The position numbers were made by a program, and so were the translations under genes. From contig NC_091175.1 of NCBI RefSeq assembly GCF_040958095.1, positions 22,728,683 to 22,792,682 of the forward strand: DNA of 64,000 nucleotides, written 5' to 3'. Positions 1 through 9,399 of the stretch are shown piece by piece (the stretch's first letter is position 1; the number at the start of each line of letters is the position of its first letter). The notes below the pieces were generated by a model. It was not told where the DNA came from. It saw nothing but the letters and a program-made list of their open reading frames with translations, and made no database searches. This stretch comes from Procambarus clarkii. Taxonomy: Eukaryota; Arthropoda; Malacostraca; Decapoda; Cambaridae.

Positions 1-153
1 ATAGTGACAGTATTGGGCAGCGCCACTCATCCTGTGAGTGGACACACCGCCATAGTGACAGTATTGGGCAGCGCCACTCATCCTGTGAGTGGACACACCG
101 CCATAGTGACAGTATTGGGCAGCGCCACTCATCCTGTGAGTGGACACACCGCC
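1..153. repeat. 51-bp tandem repeat, three copies
   Basis: Three near-identical 51-bp units starting at 1, 52 and 103, each opening with ATAGTGACAGTATTGGGCAG. The unit is 17 codons long, so the + frame stays open through the copies and continues to 246 from a GTG, but the product is only a repeat translation with no recognisable domain. The array may extend left of the window. Confidence 0.95.
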
Positions 154-576
154 ATAGCAGCATGTACAACACTCCCCAATAGGAAGAAAACCCGCTGGGT
201 TGTTCATCCTGTCACTTGCACCCAGACACAGCTGGGACGTGGTTAATAATCACCATGAACGAGAAGGTGGTGGTCGAGGGAGAGAGAATCAGCAAAAATA
301 AAATTAAAATGTGTCTTTGAATTCAAGTAGTTGATTGATTCGATATTAAAGCGAGTAAAGTACTGTTAGTATGTTCAGTATAATGTCATTATATTCGTGT
401 ATGCATATACACAGTCTCTTATATATTATTCTCGTTGCTTTATTGGTTGTCAGTTTTCACTTTAACTGTTTATTACGTTTAATATAAGTAAACAAATCGC
501 TCATTCGTGTGACGTGGACAGAAAGACTTCGGTTACCTTTCTCAGTGTTGGCTGTCTTTGTTCTCAGTGTATGCTT
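154..576. other. unassigned single-copy sequence
   Basis: AT-rich sequence without a credible ORF. Short ORFs here (60-75 codons) match nothing I recognise. It ends at the first arm of the inverted repeat at 577. Confidence 0.6.
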
Positions 577-642
577 GGAGCGGCCCGCAAGCCCACATGA
601 CCAATCAGGCTGTGGTGGAGATGTGGGCCTGCGGGCCGCTCC
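577..642. repeat. 22-bp inverted repeat at the start of a LINE-C tail
   Basis: Arm 577-598 (GGAGCGGCCCGCAAGCCCAC..) is the reverse complement of 621-642 with one mismatch, separated by a 22-nt spacer. The right arm belongs to the LINE-C 3' tail, so the left arm is a short inverted duplicate of it. The transcript of either strand could fold into a strong GC-rich hairpin. Confidence 0.85.
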
Positions 643-737
643 GAGCAACAGCCTGGTGGATCAAGCTCTCACAAGTCAAGCCTGGCCTCGGGCCGGGCTT
701 GGGGAGTAGAACTCCCAGAACGCTCTCCAGGTATGCT
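599..737 (+). mobile_element. LINE-C 3'-end fragment
   Basis: Matches the tails at 32449, 45328, 47425 and 62280: a block meaning 'QPGCGG..' then GCGGGCCGCTCC, AACAGCCTGGTGG, CAAGTCAAGCCTGGCCT, GGGCCGGGCTTGGGGAGTAG and CTCTCCAGGTATGCT. In longer copies this block is the coding C-terminus plus 3' UTR of a LINE, so this is a strongly 5'-truncated insertion. Its terminal GGTATGCT runs directly into the satellite array that follows. Confidence 0.8.
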
Positions 738-1350
738 CAGCATATGCTGCCCAGTATTAGCATATGCTACCCACAATCTTAGCATATGCTGCCCACAGTC
801 TTATTAGCATATGCTGCCCACAGTCTTAGCATATGCTACCCACAGTCTTATTAGCATATGCTACCCACAGTCTTATTAGCATATGCTGCCCACAGTCTTA
901 TTAGCATATGCTACCCACAATCTTAGCATATGCTGCCCACAGTCTTATTAGCATATGCTGCCCACAGTCTTATTAGCATATGCTGCCCACAGTCTTATTA
1001 GCATATGCTACCCACAGTCTTATTAGCATATGCTGCCCACAGTCTTATTAGCATATGCTGCCCACAGTCTTATTAGCATATGCTGCCCACAGTCATATTA
1101 GCATATGCTGCCCACAGTCATATTAGCATATGCTGCCCACAGTCTTATTAGCATATGCTGCCCACAGTCTTATTAGCATATGCTGCCCACAGTCTTATTA
1201 GCATATGCTGCCCACAGTCATATTAGCATATGCTACCCACAGTCTTAGCATATGCTACCCACAGTCTTATTAGCATATGCTACCCACAGTCTTAGCATAT
1301 GCTGCCCACAGTCTTATTAGCATATGCTGCCCACAGTCTTAGCATATGCT
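738..1350. repeat. 22/25-bp satellite array, left part
   Basis: Tandem units with core AGCATATGCTGCCCACAGTC, alternating between a 22-bp form (CTT spacer) and a 25-bp form (CTTATT spacer), with GCTGCCC/GCTACCC variants. The same array resumes at 6147. The two parts were one array before LINE-A inserted. Confidence 0.95.
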
Positions 1351-1390
1351 ACCTTGCTACCTTGAGGCTACCTTGAGGTGCTTCCGGGGC

Positions 1391-4300
1391 TTAGTGTCCC
1401 CGCGGCCCGGTCGTCGACCAGGCCTCCTGGTTGCTGGACTGATCAACCAGGCTGTTAGACGCGGCTGCTCGCAGCCTGACGTATGAGTCACAGCCTGGTT
1501 GATCAGGTATCCTTTGGAGGTGCTTATCCAGTTCTCTCTTGAACACTGTGAGGGGTTTGCCAGTTATGCCCCTTATGTGTAGTGGAAGCGTGTTGAACAG
1601 TCTCGGGCCTCTGATGTTGATAGAGTTCTCTCTCAGAGTACCTGTTGCACCTCTGCTTTTCAACGGGGGTATTCTGCACATCCTGCCATGTCTTCTGGTC
1701 TCATGTGGTGTTATTTCTGTGTGCAGGTTTGGGACCAGCCCCTCAATTATTTTCCACGTGTAAATTATTATGTATCTCTCCCGCCTGCGCTCAAGGGAGT
1801 ACAGATTTAGGCTCTTTAGTCGGTCCCAGTAATTTAGATGTTTTACTGAGTGGATTCTAGCAGTAAAGGATCTCTGCACGCTCTCTAGGTCAGCAATTTC
1901 TCCAGCTTTGAAAGGGGCTGTCATTGTGCAGCAGTACTCCACTCTAGATAGCACAAGCGTTTTGAAAAGTATCATCATCGGTATAGCATCTCTAGTGTGA
2001 AAAGTTCTTGTTATCCAACCTGTCATTTTTCTTGCAGTTGTGACGGCTACTTTATTGTGTTCTTTAAAGGTAAGGTCTTCCGACATGAGTACACCCAGGT
2101 CCTTTACATTGCCTTTTCGTTCTATGTTATGATTTGCCTGCGTTTTGTACGTGGTTCCTGTTTTTATGTTTTCAATTTTTCCGTAGCGCATGAGCTGAAA
2201 CTTATCCTCGTTGAATACCATATTATTTTCTGTAGCCCATAGAAAGACCTGATCTACATCTGATTGGAGGTTTGCCGTGTCCTCTATGTTGCCAACTCTC
2301 ATGAAAATCCTAGTGTCATCTGCAAAGGATGATACAGTGCTATAGGTTGTGTTCTGGTCTATGTCCGATATGAGGATGAGAAAAAGTACTGGAGCAAGCA
2401 CAGTACCCTGGGGGACTGAGCTCTTCACGGTTGATGGGCTGGATTTTATTTTGTTGACTATTACACATTGGGTTCTGTCAGTCAGGAAATTGTAGATCCA
2501 TCTGCCTATTTTCCCGGTAATTCCTTTTGAACGCATTTTATGTGCAATAACACCATGGTCACATTTATCAAAAGCTTTTGCGAAATCTGTGTAAATTACA
2601 TCAGCATTTTGTTTGTCTTCCATAGCATCTAATGCCATATCATAGTGGTCCAGCAACTGCGACAGGCAAGAGCGCCCTGTTCTGAAACCATGTTGTCCGG
2701 GGTTATGGAGATGCTGTGATTCCATGTATTTTGTGATCTTACTTCTTAGCACTCTCTCAAAAATTTTTATGATGTGCGATGTTAGTGCTATCGGTCTGTA
2801 ATTTTTTGCCTCTGCCTTATTTCCTCCTTTATGGAGTGGTGCTATCTCTGCTGTTTTTAGTATGTCAGGGATAACGCCAGTATCTAGGCTTTGTCTCCAC
2901 AGAATGTGAAGGGCCTGCGATAGTGGTTTTTTACAGTTCTTGATGAATATGGAGTTCCAAGAATCCGGGCCTGGTGCAGAGTGCATAGGCATACTGTTTA
3001 TGGCTTCTTCAAAATCTAGTGGGGATAGGGCGACGTCTGATATGTGATTTGATGTTGGTATCATATCCATGAAAAATTCATTTGGGTTATCAATCTTTAG
3101 TGCATTTAATGGCTCACTGAAAACAGAGTCGTACTGCTTCCTCAGTAACTCGCTCATTTCTTTGTTGTCATCTGTGAAAGTTCCATCTCCCTTTCGCAGG
3201 GGCCCGATACTAGATGTGGTTTTTGATCTTGATTTTGCATAGGAGAAAAAATATTTCGGATTTCTCTCTATTTCACTGATGGCCTTTTGCTCTCTTTGCC
3301 TCTCCTGGGTTTTGTATAATTCTTGTAGCTTGAGTTCAATTGTTTCTATTTCTCTACCTAACCTTCTTCGCCGTTCTTGAGATAGGGTGCGACTCTCAAG
3401 TTGTTCCGCGATTCGTTTTCTTCGCCTATATAAGGAACGACGTTCCCGTTCCAATCTGCATCTCTTTCTCTTTTTTCTTAGGGGTATGCGGTTTGAACAT
3501 ATTTCTAGTGCTACTGAGCTTATTTTTTCCAGGCACTGGTTCAAGTTTGCATTTCCTAGCTGTTCTTCCCAGTTTATTTCTGTGAAGTCCTGGTTTATTT
3601 GCTCCCAGTTTATCCGTTTATTATTGAAGTTGAATTTGCTGAAATCTCCTCCACCGGGAATCTGGACTGGTTTTGGAGGTCCATTCCCCATGGTTGTCAG
3701 TACCTCAATTAAGTTGTGATCTGAGTAACAGGTATTTGTAATCATTATGTTCCCGATCAACTCATCATTATTAGTGAAAATGAGGTCCAGCGTGTTCTCC
3801 TTCCTAGTTGGTTCTACTATTTGCTGGTTTAAGGCAAACCTATCGCACATCCGTAGCAGGTCATTTGCATGTGCCTGCTCATTTAGGCTACTTCCTGGTA
3901 TTCTTTCTGATATTACTGTATTAGCCAGGTGCTTCCATTTCAGGTGCCGTAGGTTGAAGTCCCCAAGCAGGATGATGTTCGGAGCTGGATTTGTGAGGTT
4001 TTCCAAGCAGTGCTCTATTTTCATTAGTTGGTCTTTAAACTGCTGAGGGTTTGCCTCCGGTGACTTATATACAAGGACAACAACTACATTTAGGATCTCT
4101 ATTTTGACTATCAGCACTTCCACCATATCATTTGAGGTGTTTAGCAGCTCAGTACAGATGAGTGTGTCTTTGATGTAGAGGCTGACCCCACCCTGAAGCC
4201 GGTGTTTCCTATCACATCTGAAGAGATTGTATTCTGGGATCCATATTTCACCATCAAGGTAGTCCTTTGTGTGAGTTTCCGTTAGGGCTGCAAACACTGC

Positions 4301-4522
4301 ATTTGCCTCATGAAGGAGACCATCTATAAAATGAACTTTGTTGGATTTGCGTGTTTTTATACCCTGGATGTTGGCAAATATAAATGATGTTATCGTGTTA
4401 GTGGAAGTGCTGGATGCTTTAATTGGTGTTAATATCTGAGGCTCTGGTAAGGAGGCCACTGTGTTTGCGTCCTCTCTAGCATTTGACCGAGTTGGTGGTA
4501 GAGTCTGGTCATTTTTAGCCAT
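1391..4522 (-). CDS. LINE-A ORF2: APE endonuclease-reverse transcriptase
   Basis: A 1043-residue replicase for target-primed reverse transcription. The N-terminal AP-endonuclease-like domain (about residues 45-290) shows NIQG near 51, LTETHT (80-85), GDFN (187-190) and SDHN (267-270), the metal and catalytic signatures of the family. A basic, Arg/Glu-rich linker (about 345-415) precedes the reverse transcriptase, with APGPD (516-520), NYRPIALTS (574-582), HGFRTGRSC (611-619), TDFAKAFD (645-652), SVPQG (702-706) and the catalytic FADD (733-736). The last 50 residues are encoded by the dispersed LINE-A tail. All key residues are present and there is no frameshift. The ATG at 4522 is the first in frame, but the frame is already open from the slippery site at 4543-4549, so an ORF1-ORF2 fusion is equally possible. 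Length is normal for CR1-like ORF2. Confidence 0.95.
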   Translation of the reverse strand: MAKNDQTLPPTRSNAREDANTVASLPEPQILTPIKASSTSTNTITSFIFANIQGIKTRKSNKVHFIDGLLHEANAVFAALTETHTKDYLDGEIWIPEYNLFRCDRKHRLQGGVSLYIKDTLICTELLNTSNDMVEVLIVKIEILNVVVVLVYKSPEANPQQFKDQLMKIEHCLENLTNPAPNIILLGDFNLRHLKWKHLANTVISERIPGSSLNEQAHANDLLRMCDRFALNQQIVEPTRKENTLDLIFTNNDELIGNIMITNTCYSDHNLIEVLTTMGNGPPKPVQIPGGGDFSKFNFNNKRINWEQINQDFTEINWEEQLGNANLNQCLEKISSVALEICSNRIPLRKKRKRCRLERERRSLYRRRKRIAEQLESRTLSQERRRRLGREIETIELKLQELYKTQERQREQKAISEIERNPKYFFSYAKSRSKTTSSIGPLRKGDGTFTDDNKEMSELLRKQYDSVFSEPLNALKIDNPNEFFMDMIPTSNHISDVALSPLDFEEAINSMPMHSAPGPDSWNSIFIKNCKKPLSQALHILWRQSLDTGVIPDILKTAEIAPLHKGGNKAEAKNYRPIALTSHIIKIFERVLRSKITKYMESQHLHNPGQHGFRTGRSCLSQLLDHYDMALDAMEDKQNADVIYTDFAKAFDKCDHGVIAHKMRSKGITGKIGRWIYNFLTDRTQCVIVNKIKSSPSTVKSSVPQGTVLAPVLFLILISDIDQNTTYSTVSSFADDTRIFMRVGNIEDTANLQSDVDQVFLWATENNMVFNEDKFQLMRYGKIENIKTGTTYKTQANHNIERKGNVKDLGVLMSEDLTFKEHNKVAVTTARKMTGWITRTFHTRDAIPMMILFKTLVLSRVEYCCTMTAPFKAGEIADLESVQRSFTARIHSVKHLNYWDRLKSLNLYSLERRRERYIIIYTWKIIEGLVPNLHTEITPHETRRHGRMCRIPPLKSRGATGTLRENSINIRGPRLFNTLPLHIRGITGKPLTVFKRELDKHLQRIPDQPGCDSYVRLRAAASNSLVDQSSNQEAWSTTGPRGH

Positions 4523-5595
4523 TCTTCTCCTCCTCCTCTTGCTAAAAAATTATCCCGGTTGATGGAGTAGTGGCTGTTTTCATAGTGGTAGTCTGTCGGT
4601 TTTATTCGCCTGGTACCTCTTATATGAAAAGCTGGGCATTCAGCATTGAAGCACTCTTTCCTGTCCAAAGAGTTCTTGCAAATTTCTGGGTGAAAGAATT
4701 CACAGCTTTTGGTACATTTACCTGTATTGAGGAGGTTTCTGCACTTTCTAGGGTGATCGTGTGTACATGTTCCATTTATTCTTCCCGATTCCCCATGCTT
4801 ACAGGTAGCCCATCTGTAATACCAACAGATTTTGGGGCCTTGTTTTGTTTGTTTCCCTTTGCCAGGGACCGCACTCTGCTGCGGCGCCCCCGACACTGTG
4901 CTCTGCTCCGGTGCCTGTGACACCGCGCTCTGCTCCGGTGCCTGCGACACCGCGCACTGCTCAGGGGTCCCCGACTCCGTGCCCTGCTCAGGCATCCCCG
5001 ACTCCGCGCCCTGCTCAGGCATCCCCGACTCCGCGCCCTGCTCAGGCATCCCCGACTCCGCGCCCTGCTCAGGCATCCCCGACTCCGCGCCCTGCTCAGG
5101 CATCCCCGACTCCGTGCCCTGCTCAGGCATCCCCGACTCCGCGCCCTGCTCAGGCATCCCTGACTCCGCGCCCTGCTCAGGCATCCCCGACTCCGCGCCC
5201 TGCTCAGGCATCCCCGACTCCGTGCCCTGCTCAGGCATCCCCGACTCCGCGCCCTGCTCAGGCGCCGCTGCCACAGAGCTCTGTGCTACAGCTGGTTGTA
5301 CCTTGGTGTCATGTACAGTTTGTTTGAAGACATTAGAAATTGCTATGCAGGCATTAATTAGTAATTCTCTGTTTTCGGCGGGAGTTTTATCCAGGATTTC
5401 CATCAATTTCAAAAAAGTTACATCATCCTTTTTGCAGAGCCAGTACACAGAGTGGTCACTGGGACCATTTCTCCTTGAATTGTTAGTCATGTTGGCACAT
5501 TTTTTGTGTATGGCTGCTGAACAGAGTTGGCATTGAAAGCTCTGTTGGTAATCTACCTTCATGTTGCATTCTATGCACGTTTTTATCAAAGCCAT
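4429..5595 (-). CDS. LINE-A ORF1: zinc-finger nucleic-acid-binding protein
   Basis: A 388-residue protein from the first ATG (5595). The frame is open further up to about 5718 but without an ATG. Residues 7-54 form a PHD/RING-like cluster (CIEC, CQLC, H-x2-C, then a WLC). Residues 112-246 are 15 tandem nine-residue repeats of the PEQGAESGM type. From about 257 to 325 come three CCCH-like fingers (C-x7-C..C-x3-H, C-x8-C-x3-C-x3-H, C-x8-C-x4-C-x3-H). PHD-type domains are known in CR1-group ORF1 proteins, whose role is RNA binding and RNP assembly. The CCCH series suggests RNA binding. It overlaps ORF2 by 94 nt in the -1 relation. Confidence 0.88.
   Translation of the reverse strand: MALIKTCIECNMKVDYQQSFQCQLCSAAIHKKCANMTNNSRRNGPSDHSVYWLCKKDDVTFLKLMEILDKTPAENRELLINACIAISNVFKQTVHDTKVQPAVAQSSVAAAPEQGAESGMPEQGTESGMPEQGAESGMPEQGAESGMPEQGAESGMPEQGTESGMPEQGAESGMPEQGAESGMPEQGAESGMPEQGAESGMPEQGTESGTPEQCAVSQAPEQSAVSQAPEQSTVSGAPQQSAVPGKGKQTKQGPKICWYYRWATCKHGESGRINGTCTHDHPRKCRNLLNTGKCTKSCEFFHPEICKNSLDRKECFNAECPAFHIRGTRRIKPTDYHYENSHYSINRDNFLARGGGEEWLKMTRLYHQLGQMLERTQTQWPPYQSLRY
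4543..4549 (-). promoter_or_regulatory. candidate -1 ribosomal frameshift heptamer, T TTT TTA
   Basis: On the minus strand the ORF1 codons read GAT AAT TTT TTA GCA, giving the canonical X XXY YYZ heptamer T TTT TTA in the correct zero frame. In the -1 frame a TAA lies immediately before it. Beyond it the frame is open (AGC AAG AGG AGG..) into ATG GCT AAA of ORF2. An AGGAGG 5 nt downstream could pair with CCTCCT at about 4450-4455, but that structure is speculative. Confidence 0.6.
4858..5262 (-). repeat. 27-bp minisatellite inside LINE-A ORF1
   Basis: Fifteen 27-bp units coding PEQ-x6 repeats. The first ten are nearly identical (PEQGAESGM or PEQGTESGM). The distal five have drifted (PEQCAVSQA, PEQSTVSGA, PQQSAVPGK). 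The unit length keeps the reading frame. Confidence 0.95.
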
Positions 5596-6140
5596 TTTTT
5601 GAACACTTCTGTTCAGTGGTGATGGTCTTACAAGGTGGGGTGTTGACCGGTGGGGGAGTTGACCGCGGGTGCTGGCCGTGGGAGCTGGCCGTGGGTGTTG
5701 ACCGTGGGTGTTTACCAACTTGAGATAGGCCTGGAAGAGGCTGTATGGACGGCCACTGTTGCTACCACGTGTCGCACTCTTAATTTGTTTTGTTCACTTG
5801 TTAGATTACATTACTTGCATTTTCCCACTAGTTATCATACAGTAGAGGCGTCTAGTTTCTGTGTCTGGGCACTAGTTACCTGAGTACGTTACACTATTTG
5901 AAAGAATACACACACAAGAGGGTACTGGGGTGGGCCTACCTCCAAGTGGCCCTTGTTTACACACACACGACGGACTTATTTTGTGTGTAATTTGTTCACT
6001 TGATATTAGACTATGTTATCTTAATTTGTTATAATAGACACAGGTTTTGCATAGAGAGCTTTGCACTATGGGCACTGATTACTTGATGTTTCAATAGCGA
6101 GAGATGTGATTTATTGACGACTTGGCAACTATCGCCTAAC
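5596..6140 (-). promoter_or_regulatory. LINE-A 5' UTR and presumed internal promoter
   Basis: The non-coding leader of LINE-A. It includes a short GTGTTGACCG-type repeat next to ORF1 (about 5638-5715). LINEs of this type carry an internal promoter here. I see no TATA box or other decisive element, so promoter function is family knowledge only. Confidence 0.5.
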
Positions 6141-6146
6141 TATGCT

Positions 6147-7030
6147 GCCCACAGTCTTAGCATATGCTGCCCACAGTCTTATTAGCATATGCTGCCCACA
6201 GTCTTAGCATATGCTGCCCACAGTCTTATTAGCATATGCTGCCCACAGTCTTAGCATATGCTGCCCACAGTCTTAGCATATGCTGCCCACAGTCTTATTA
6301 GCATATGCTGCCCACAGTCTTAGCATATGCTGCCCACAGTCTTAGCATATGCTGCCCACAGTCTTATTAGCATATGCTGCCCACAGTCTTAGCATATGCT
6401 GCCCACAGTCTTATTAGCATATGCTGCCCACAGTCTTAGCATATGCTGCCCACAGTCTTAGCATATGCTGCCCACAGTCTTATTAGCATATGCTGCCCAC
6501 AGTCTTATTAGCATATGCTGCCCACAGTCTTAGCATATGCTGCCCACAGTCTTAGCATATGCTTCCCAAAGTCTTATTAGCATATGCTGCCCACAGTCTT
6601 AGCATATGCTGCCCACAGTCTTAGCATATGCTGTCCACAGTCTTAGCATATGCTGCGCACAGTCTTAGCATATGCTGCCCACAGTCTTAGCATATGCTGC
6701 CCACAGTCTTATTAGCATATGCTGCCCACAGTCTTATTAGCATATGCTGCCCACAGTCTTAGCATATGCTGCCCACAGTCTTAGCATATGCTGCGCACAG
6801 TCTTAGCATATGCTGCCCACAGTCTTAGCATATGCTGCCCACAGTCTTATTAGCATATGCTGCCCACAGTCTTATTAGCATATGCTGCCCACAGTCTTAG
6901 CATATGCTGCCCACAGTCTTAGCATATGCTGCCCACAGTCTTATTAGCATATGCTGCCCACAGTCTTAGCATATGCTGCCCACAGTCTTAGCATATGCTG
7001 CCCACAGTCTTAGCATATGCTGCCCACAGT
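6147..7030. repeat. 22/25-bp satellite array, right part
   Basis: Continuation of the array at 738-1350: AGCATATGCTGCCCACAGTC units of 22 and 25 bp. This side lacks the GCTACCC variant that is common on the left side, and has rare GTCCAC and GCGCAC variants. Confidence 0.95.
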
Positions 7031-7592
7031 CAAGTACACGCTGCCCCAACCACCCTATTCTCTCCACGCACCCCAACGACGCTGGCCCGAAGGCTCCTCT
7101 TCTACACACAATGGCTGCCGTGCCCAAAATGTTTAACTGGTCAATTCACACCCCAGATTACCCCATTAAGACACGCTGTACCATAAACTCAGTATGCAAA
7201 TGTCTTAAGATAAATACCAGATTCCTTCCTCTAAAGAGGAGTCGGCGGCTCTTTCACTCAGCGAAGTCCAATCATTGAATCGTAAGAGATTCTGTGAGCC
7301 AATCCGCTAGTGTGGATTAAGAGAGAATTGGAAATCGCTATTTACGCCTACTACCAGAAATGGTTTCGTGTTGCTATTATTTTTTTTTTTAGGGATAATG
7401 GTCGAGTTCTTCTGTTTGTTGGGAGTTCGAAGATAGCTGAGAGCGGACCCATACCGCGTTTTCTGTTACTTCGAAAGTTAAGCGACTTCTTTGAGGAAAG
7501 GTCCGCCAGGGCCGGGGATGTGTGTGTGTGTGTGGGGTTCACGGCCTCTATATAATGGATTACACATGCATGTAAATACCGGCTTACAGGCT
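7031..7592. other. single-copy spacer, no gene seen
   Basis: Non-repetitive sequence with a T tract at 7379-7391. A 101-codon ORF starting in the satellite (6973-7278) matches no family I know. Composition is unremarkable. The segment from about 7535 leads into the 43-bp array. Confidence 0.6.
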
Positions 7593-8560
7593 ATGTTCGT
7601 CCAAGCGGCGGCCGACCCCAACTCGTCCTCAAGCTGTGTTCGTCCAAGCGGCGGCCGACCCCAACTCGTCCTCAAGCTGTGTTCGTCCAAGTGGCGGCCG
7701 ACCCCAACTCGTCCTCAAGCTGTGCTCGTCCAAGTGGCGGCCGACCCCAACTCGTCCTCAAGCTGTGCTCGTCCAAGCGGCGGCCGACCCCAACTCGTCC
7801 TCAAGCTGTGCTCGTCCAAGCGGCGGCCGACCCCAACTCGTCCTCAAGCTGTGTTCGTCCAAGTGGCGGCCGACCCCAACTCGTCCTCAATCTGTGTTCG
7901 TCCAAGTGGCGGCCGACCCCAACTCGTCCTCAAGCTGTGCTCGTCCAAGCGGCGGCCGACCCCAACTCGTCCTCAAGCTGTGTTCGTCCAAGCGGCGGCC
8001 GACCCCAATTCGTCCTCAAGCTGTGTTCGTCCAAGTGGCGGCCGACCCCAACTCGTCCTCAATCTGTGTTCGTCCAAGCGGCGGCCGACCCCAACTCGTC
8101 CTCAAGCTGTGCTCGTCCAAGCGGCGGCCGACCCCAACTCGTCCTCAAGCTGTGCTCGTCCAAGCGGCGGCCGACCCCAACTCGTCCTCAAGCTGTGTTC
8201 GTCCAAGCGGCGGCTGACCCCAACTCGTCCTCAATCTGTGCTCGTCCAAGCTGCGGCCGACCCCAACTCGTCCTCAAGCTGTGCTCGTCCAAGCGGCGGC
8301 CGACCCCAACTCGTCCTCAAGCTGTGCTCGTCCAAGCGGCGGCCGACCCCAACTCGTCCTCAAGCTGTGCTCGTCCAAGCGGCGGCCGACCCCAACTCGT
8401 CCTCAAGCTGTGTTCGTCCAAGTGGCGGCCGACCCCAACTCGTCCTCAAGCTGTGCTCGTCCAAGTGGCGGCCGACCCCAACTCGTCCTCAAGCTGTGTT
8501 CGTCCAAGCGGCGGCCGACCCCAACTCGTCCTTAAGCTGTGCTCGTCCAAGCTGCAGCCG
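7593..8560. repeat. 43-bp minisatellite, about 22 copies
   Basis: Core GTCCAAGCGGCGGCCGACCC followed by CAACTCGTCCTCAAGCTGT. Variants are GCGG/GTGG and TGTTC/TGCTC. Because 43 is not a multiple of 3 and the unit lacks stops in any + frame, all three + frames stay open with a 43-residue period. The long ORFs here are therefore an arithmetic effect, not genes. Confidence 0.95.
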
Positions 8561-8725
8561 AGTACGTCATCAGTTGTAAATTGTGGGTATAATGTTGTTC
8601 ATTGTTACAACCATTAAACAGGGGGAGGGGGGGGGGGCTGGCGGCGGGATTAACGAGCATTTGGGCATTGTTTATGTAACCCGTCCTCTCCAACACTGTC
8701 TTGACGCCACCATAGATGGAGACCC

Positions 8726-8732
<7 letters not shown>
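8561..8732. other. spacer with G tract
   Basis: Holds a G-rich run at 8621-8638. A short block, GGATTAACGAGCATTTGG, recurs at about 30141, so part of it belongs to a dispersed repeat. No gene. Confidence 0.6.

Positions 8733-8817
<85 letters not shown>
8733..8817. repeat. (GT)n microsatellite
   Basis: An uninterrupted run of about 42 GT dinucleotides. Confidence 0.98.
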
Positions 8818-8818
<1 letters not shown>

Positions 8819-9399
8819 TGAACTAGGGTGCTCAGTGTTTAGAGTTAAGGCTTGCTTTGTTGCTTTTAAAGCATCTAGTTTCAAAAACAGTTTCTTCCTG
8901 CTGCTTCAGGCTTCCCCTTGACGCTTGAGTCCTCTCGGCTGACTGCAAAGTTCTCTCTCCTCTCTGACTTACAACTCACTCCTAAACACATCTGACCAGA
9001 GTTGCATCCACAGAGAGGTCCTCTAAAACCCATAGAGATGGTACCTAGCCCCCCTCCCCCACAGAGGCCGCCTAACACCCCCAGAAAGGGCCTCTATACC
9101 CCCTTAGAGAGGGTATATCGTACCCCCTGAACCAAGAACCAGAGCCTAAACTCGATACTTCCTCCTGCTCCCTTACACACACCTCTATCACACCCATACA
9201 CACTTACACCTCCCTCTCTCTCCCTCCCTCTCTCTCTTCCACACTTCCCACCTGTCCCTATCCCACATTACTTCCCGTGGCGTGCCTGTTACACCTCCCA
9301 TACCTGCCCTGTTCCATCCCTCCCATCCCTCCCATCCCCCCTTGTGGATAACCTCCTTCTCCATCATCTTGTTTTTCCTGACCAGTGCTGGGAGGTGAA
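8818..9399. other. C/T-rich spacer, no gene seen
   Basis: Pyrimidine-rich sequence with short direct repeats such as CCATCCCTCCCATCC near 9320. No ORF of interest. Confidence 0.6.

Larger units (their letters stand above)
1351..6140 (-). mobile_element. LINE-A: full-length, intact non-LTR retrotransposon
   Basis: A 4.79-kb element on the minus strand holding a 5' UTR (about 6140-5596), ORF1, an overlapping ORF2 and a very short 3' UTR of about 40 bp. It ends in short repeats of the type CTCAAGGTAGC, as is usual for CR1-like LINEs. It is flanked by TATGCT at 1345-1350 and 6141-6146, the likely 6-bp target-site duplication. Joining the flanks restores a normal satellite unit. Both ORFs are undamaged, so the insertion is probably recent and possibly active. 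Clade (CR1/jockey superfamily) is inferred from the domain order, FADD box and tail. Confidence 0.92.

Noticed and set aside
7220..7280. Histone-type 3' stem-loop near GGCTCTTTCACTCAGCG
   Set aside because: The sequence does not form the required 6-bp stem and there is no histone ORF nearby.
7491..8617. Overlapping long ORFs (up to 362 codons) in all three + frames
   Set aside because: The 43-bp unit contains no stop in any + frame and its length cycles the frames, so these are translations of a minisatellite.
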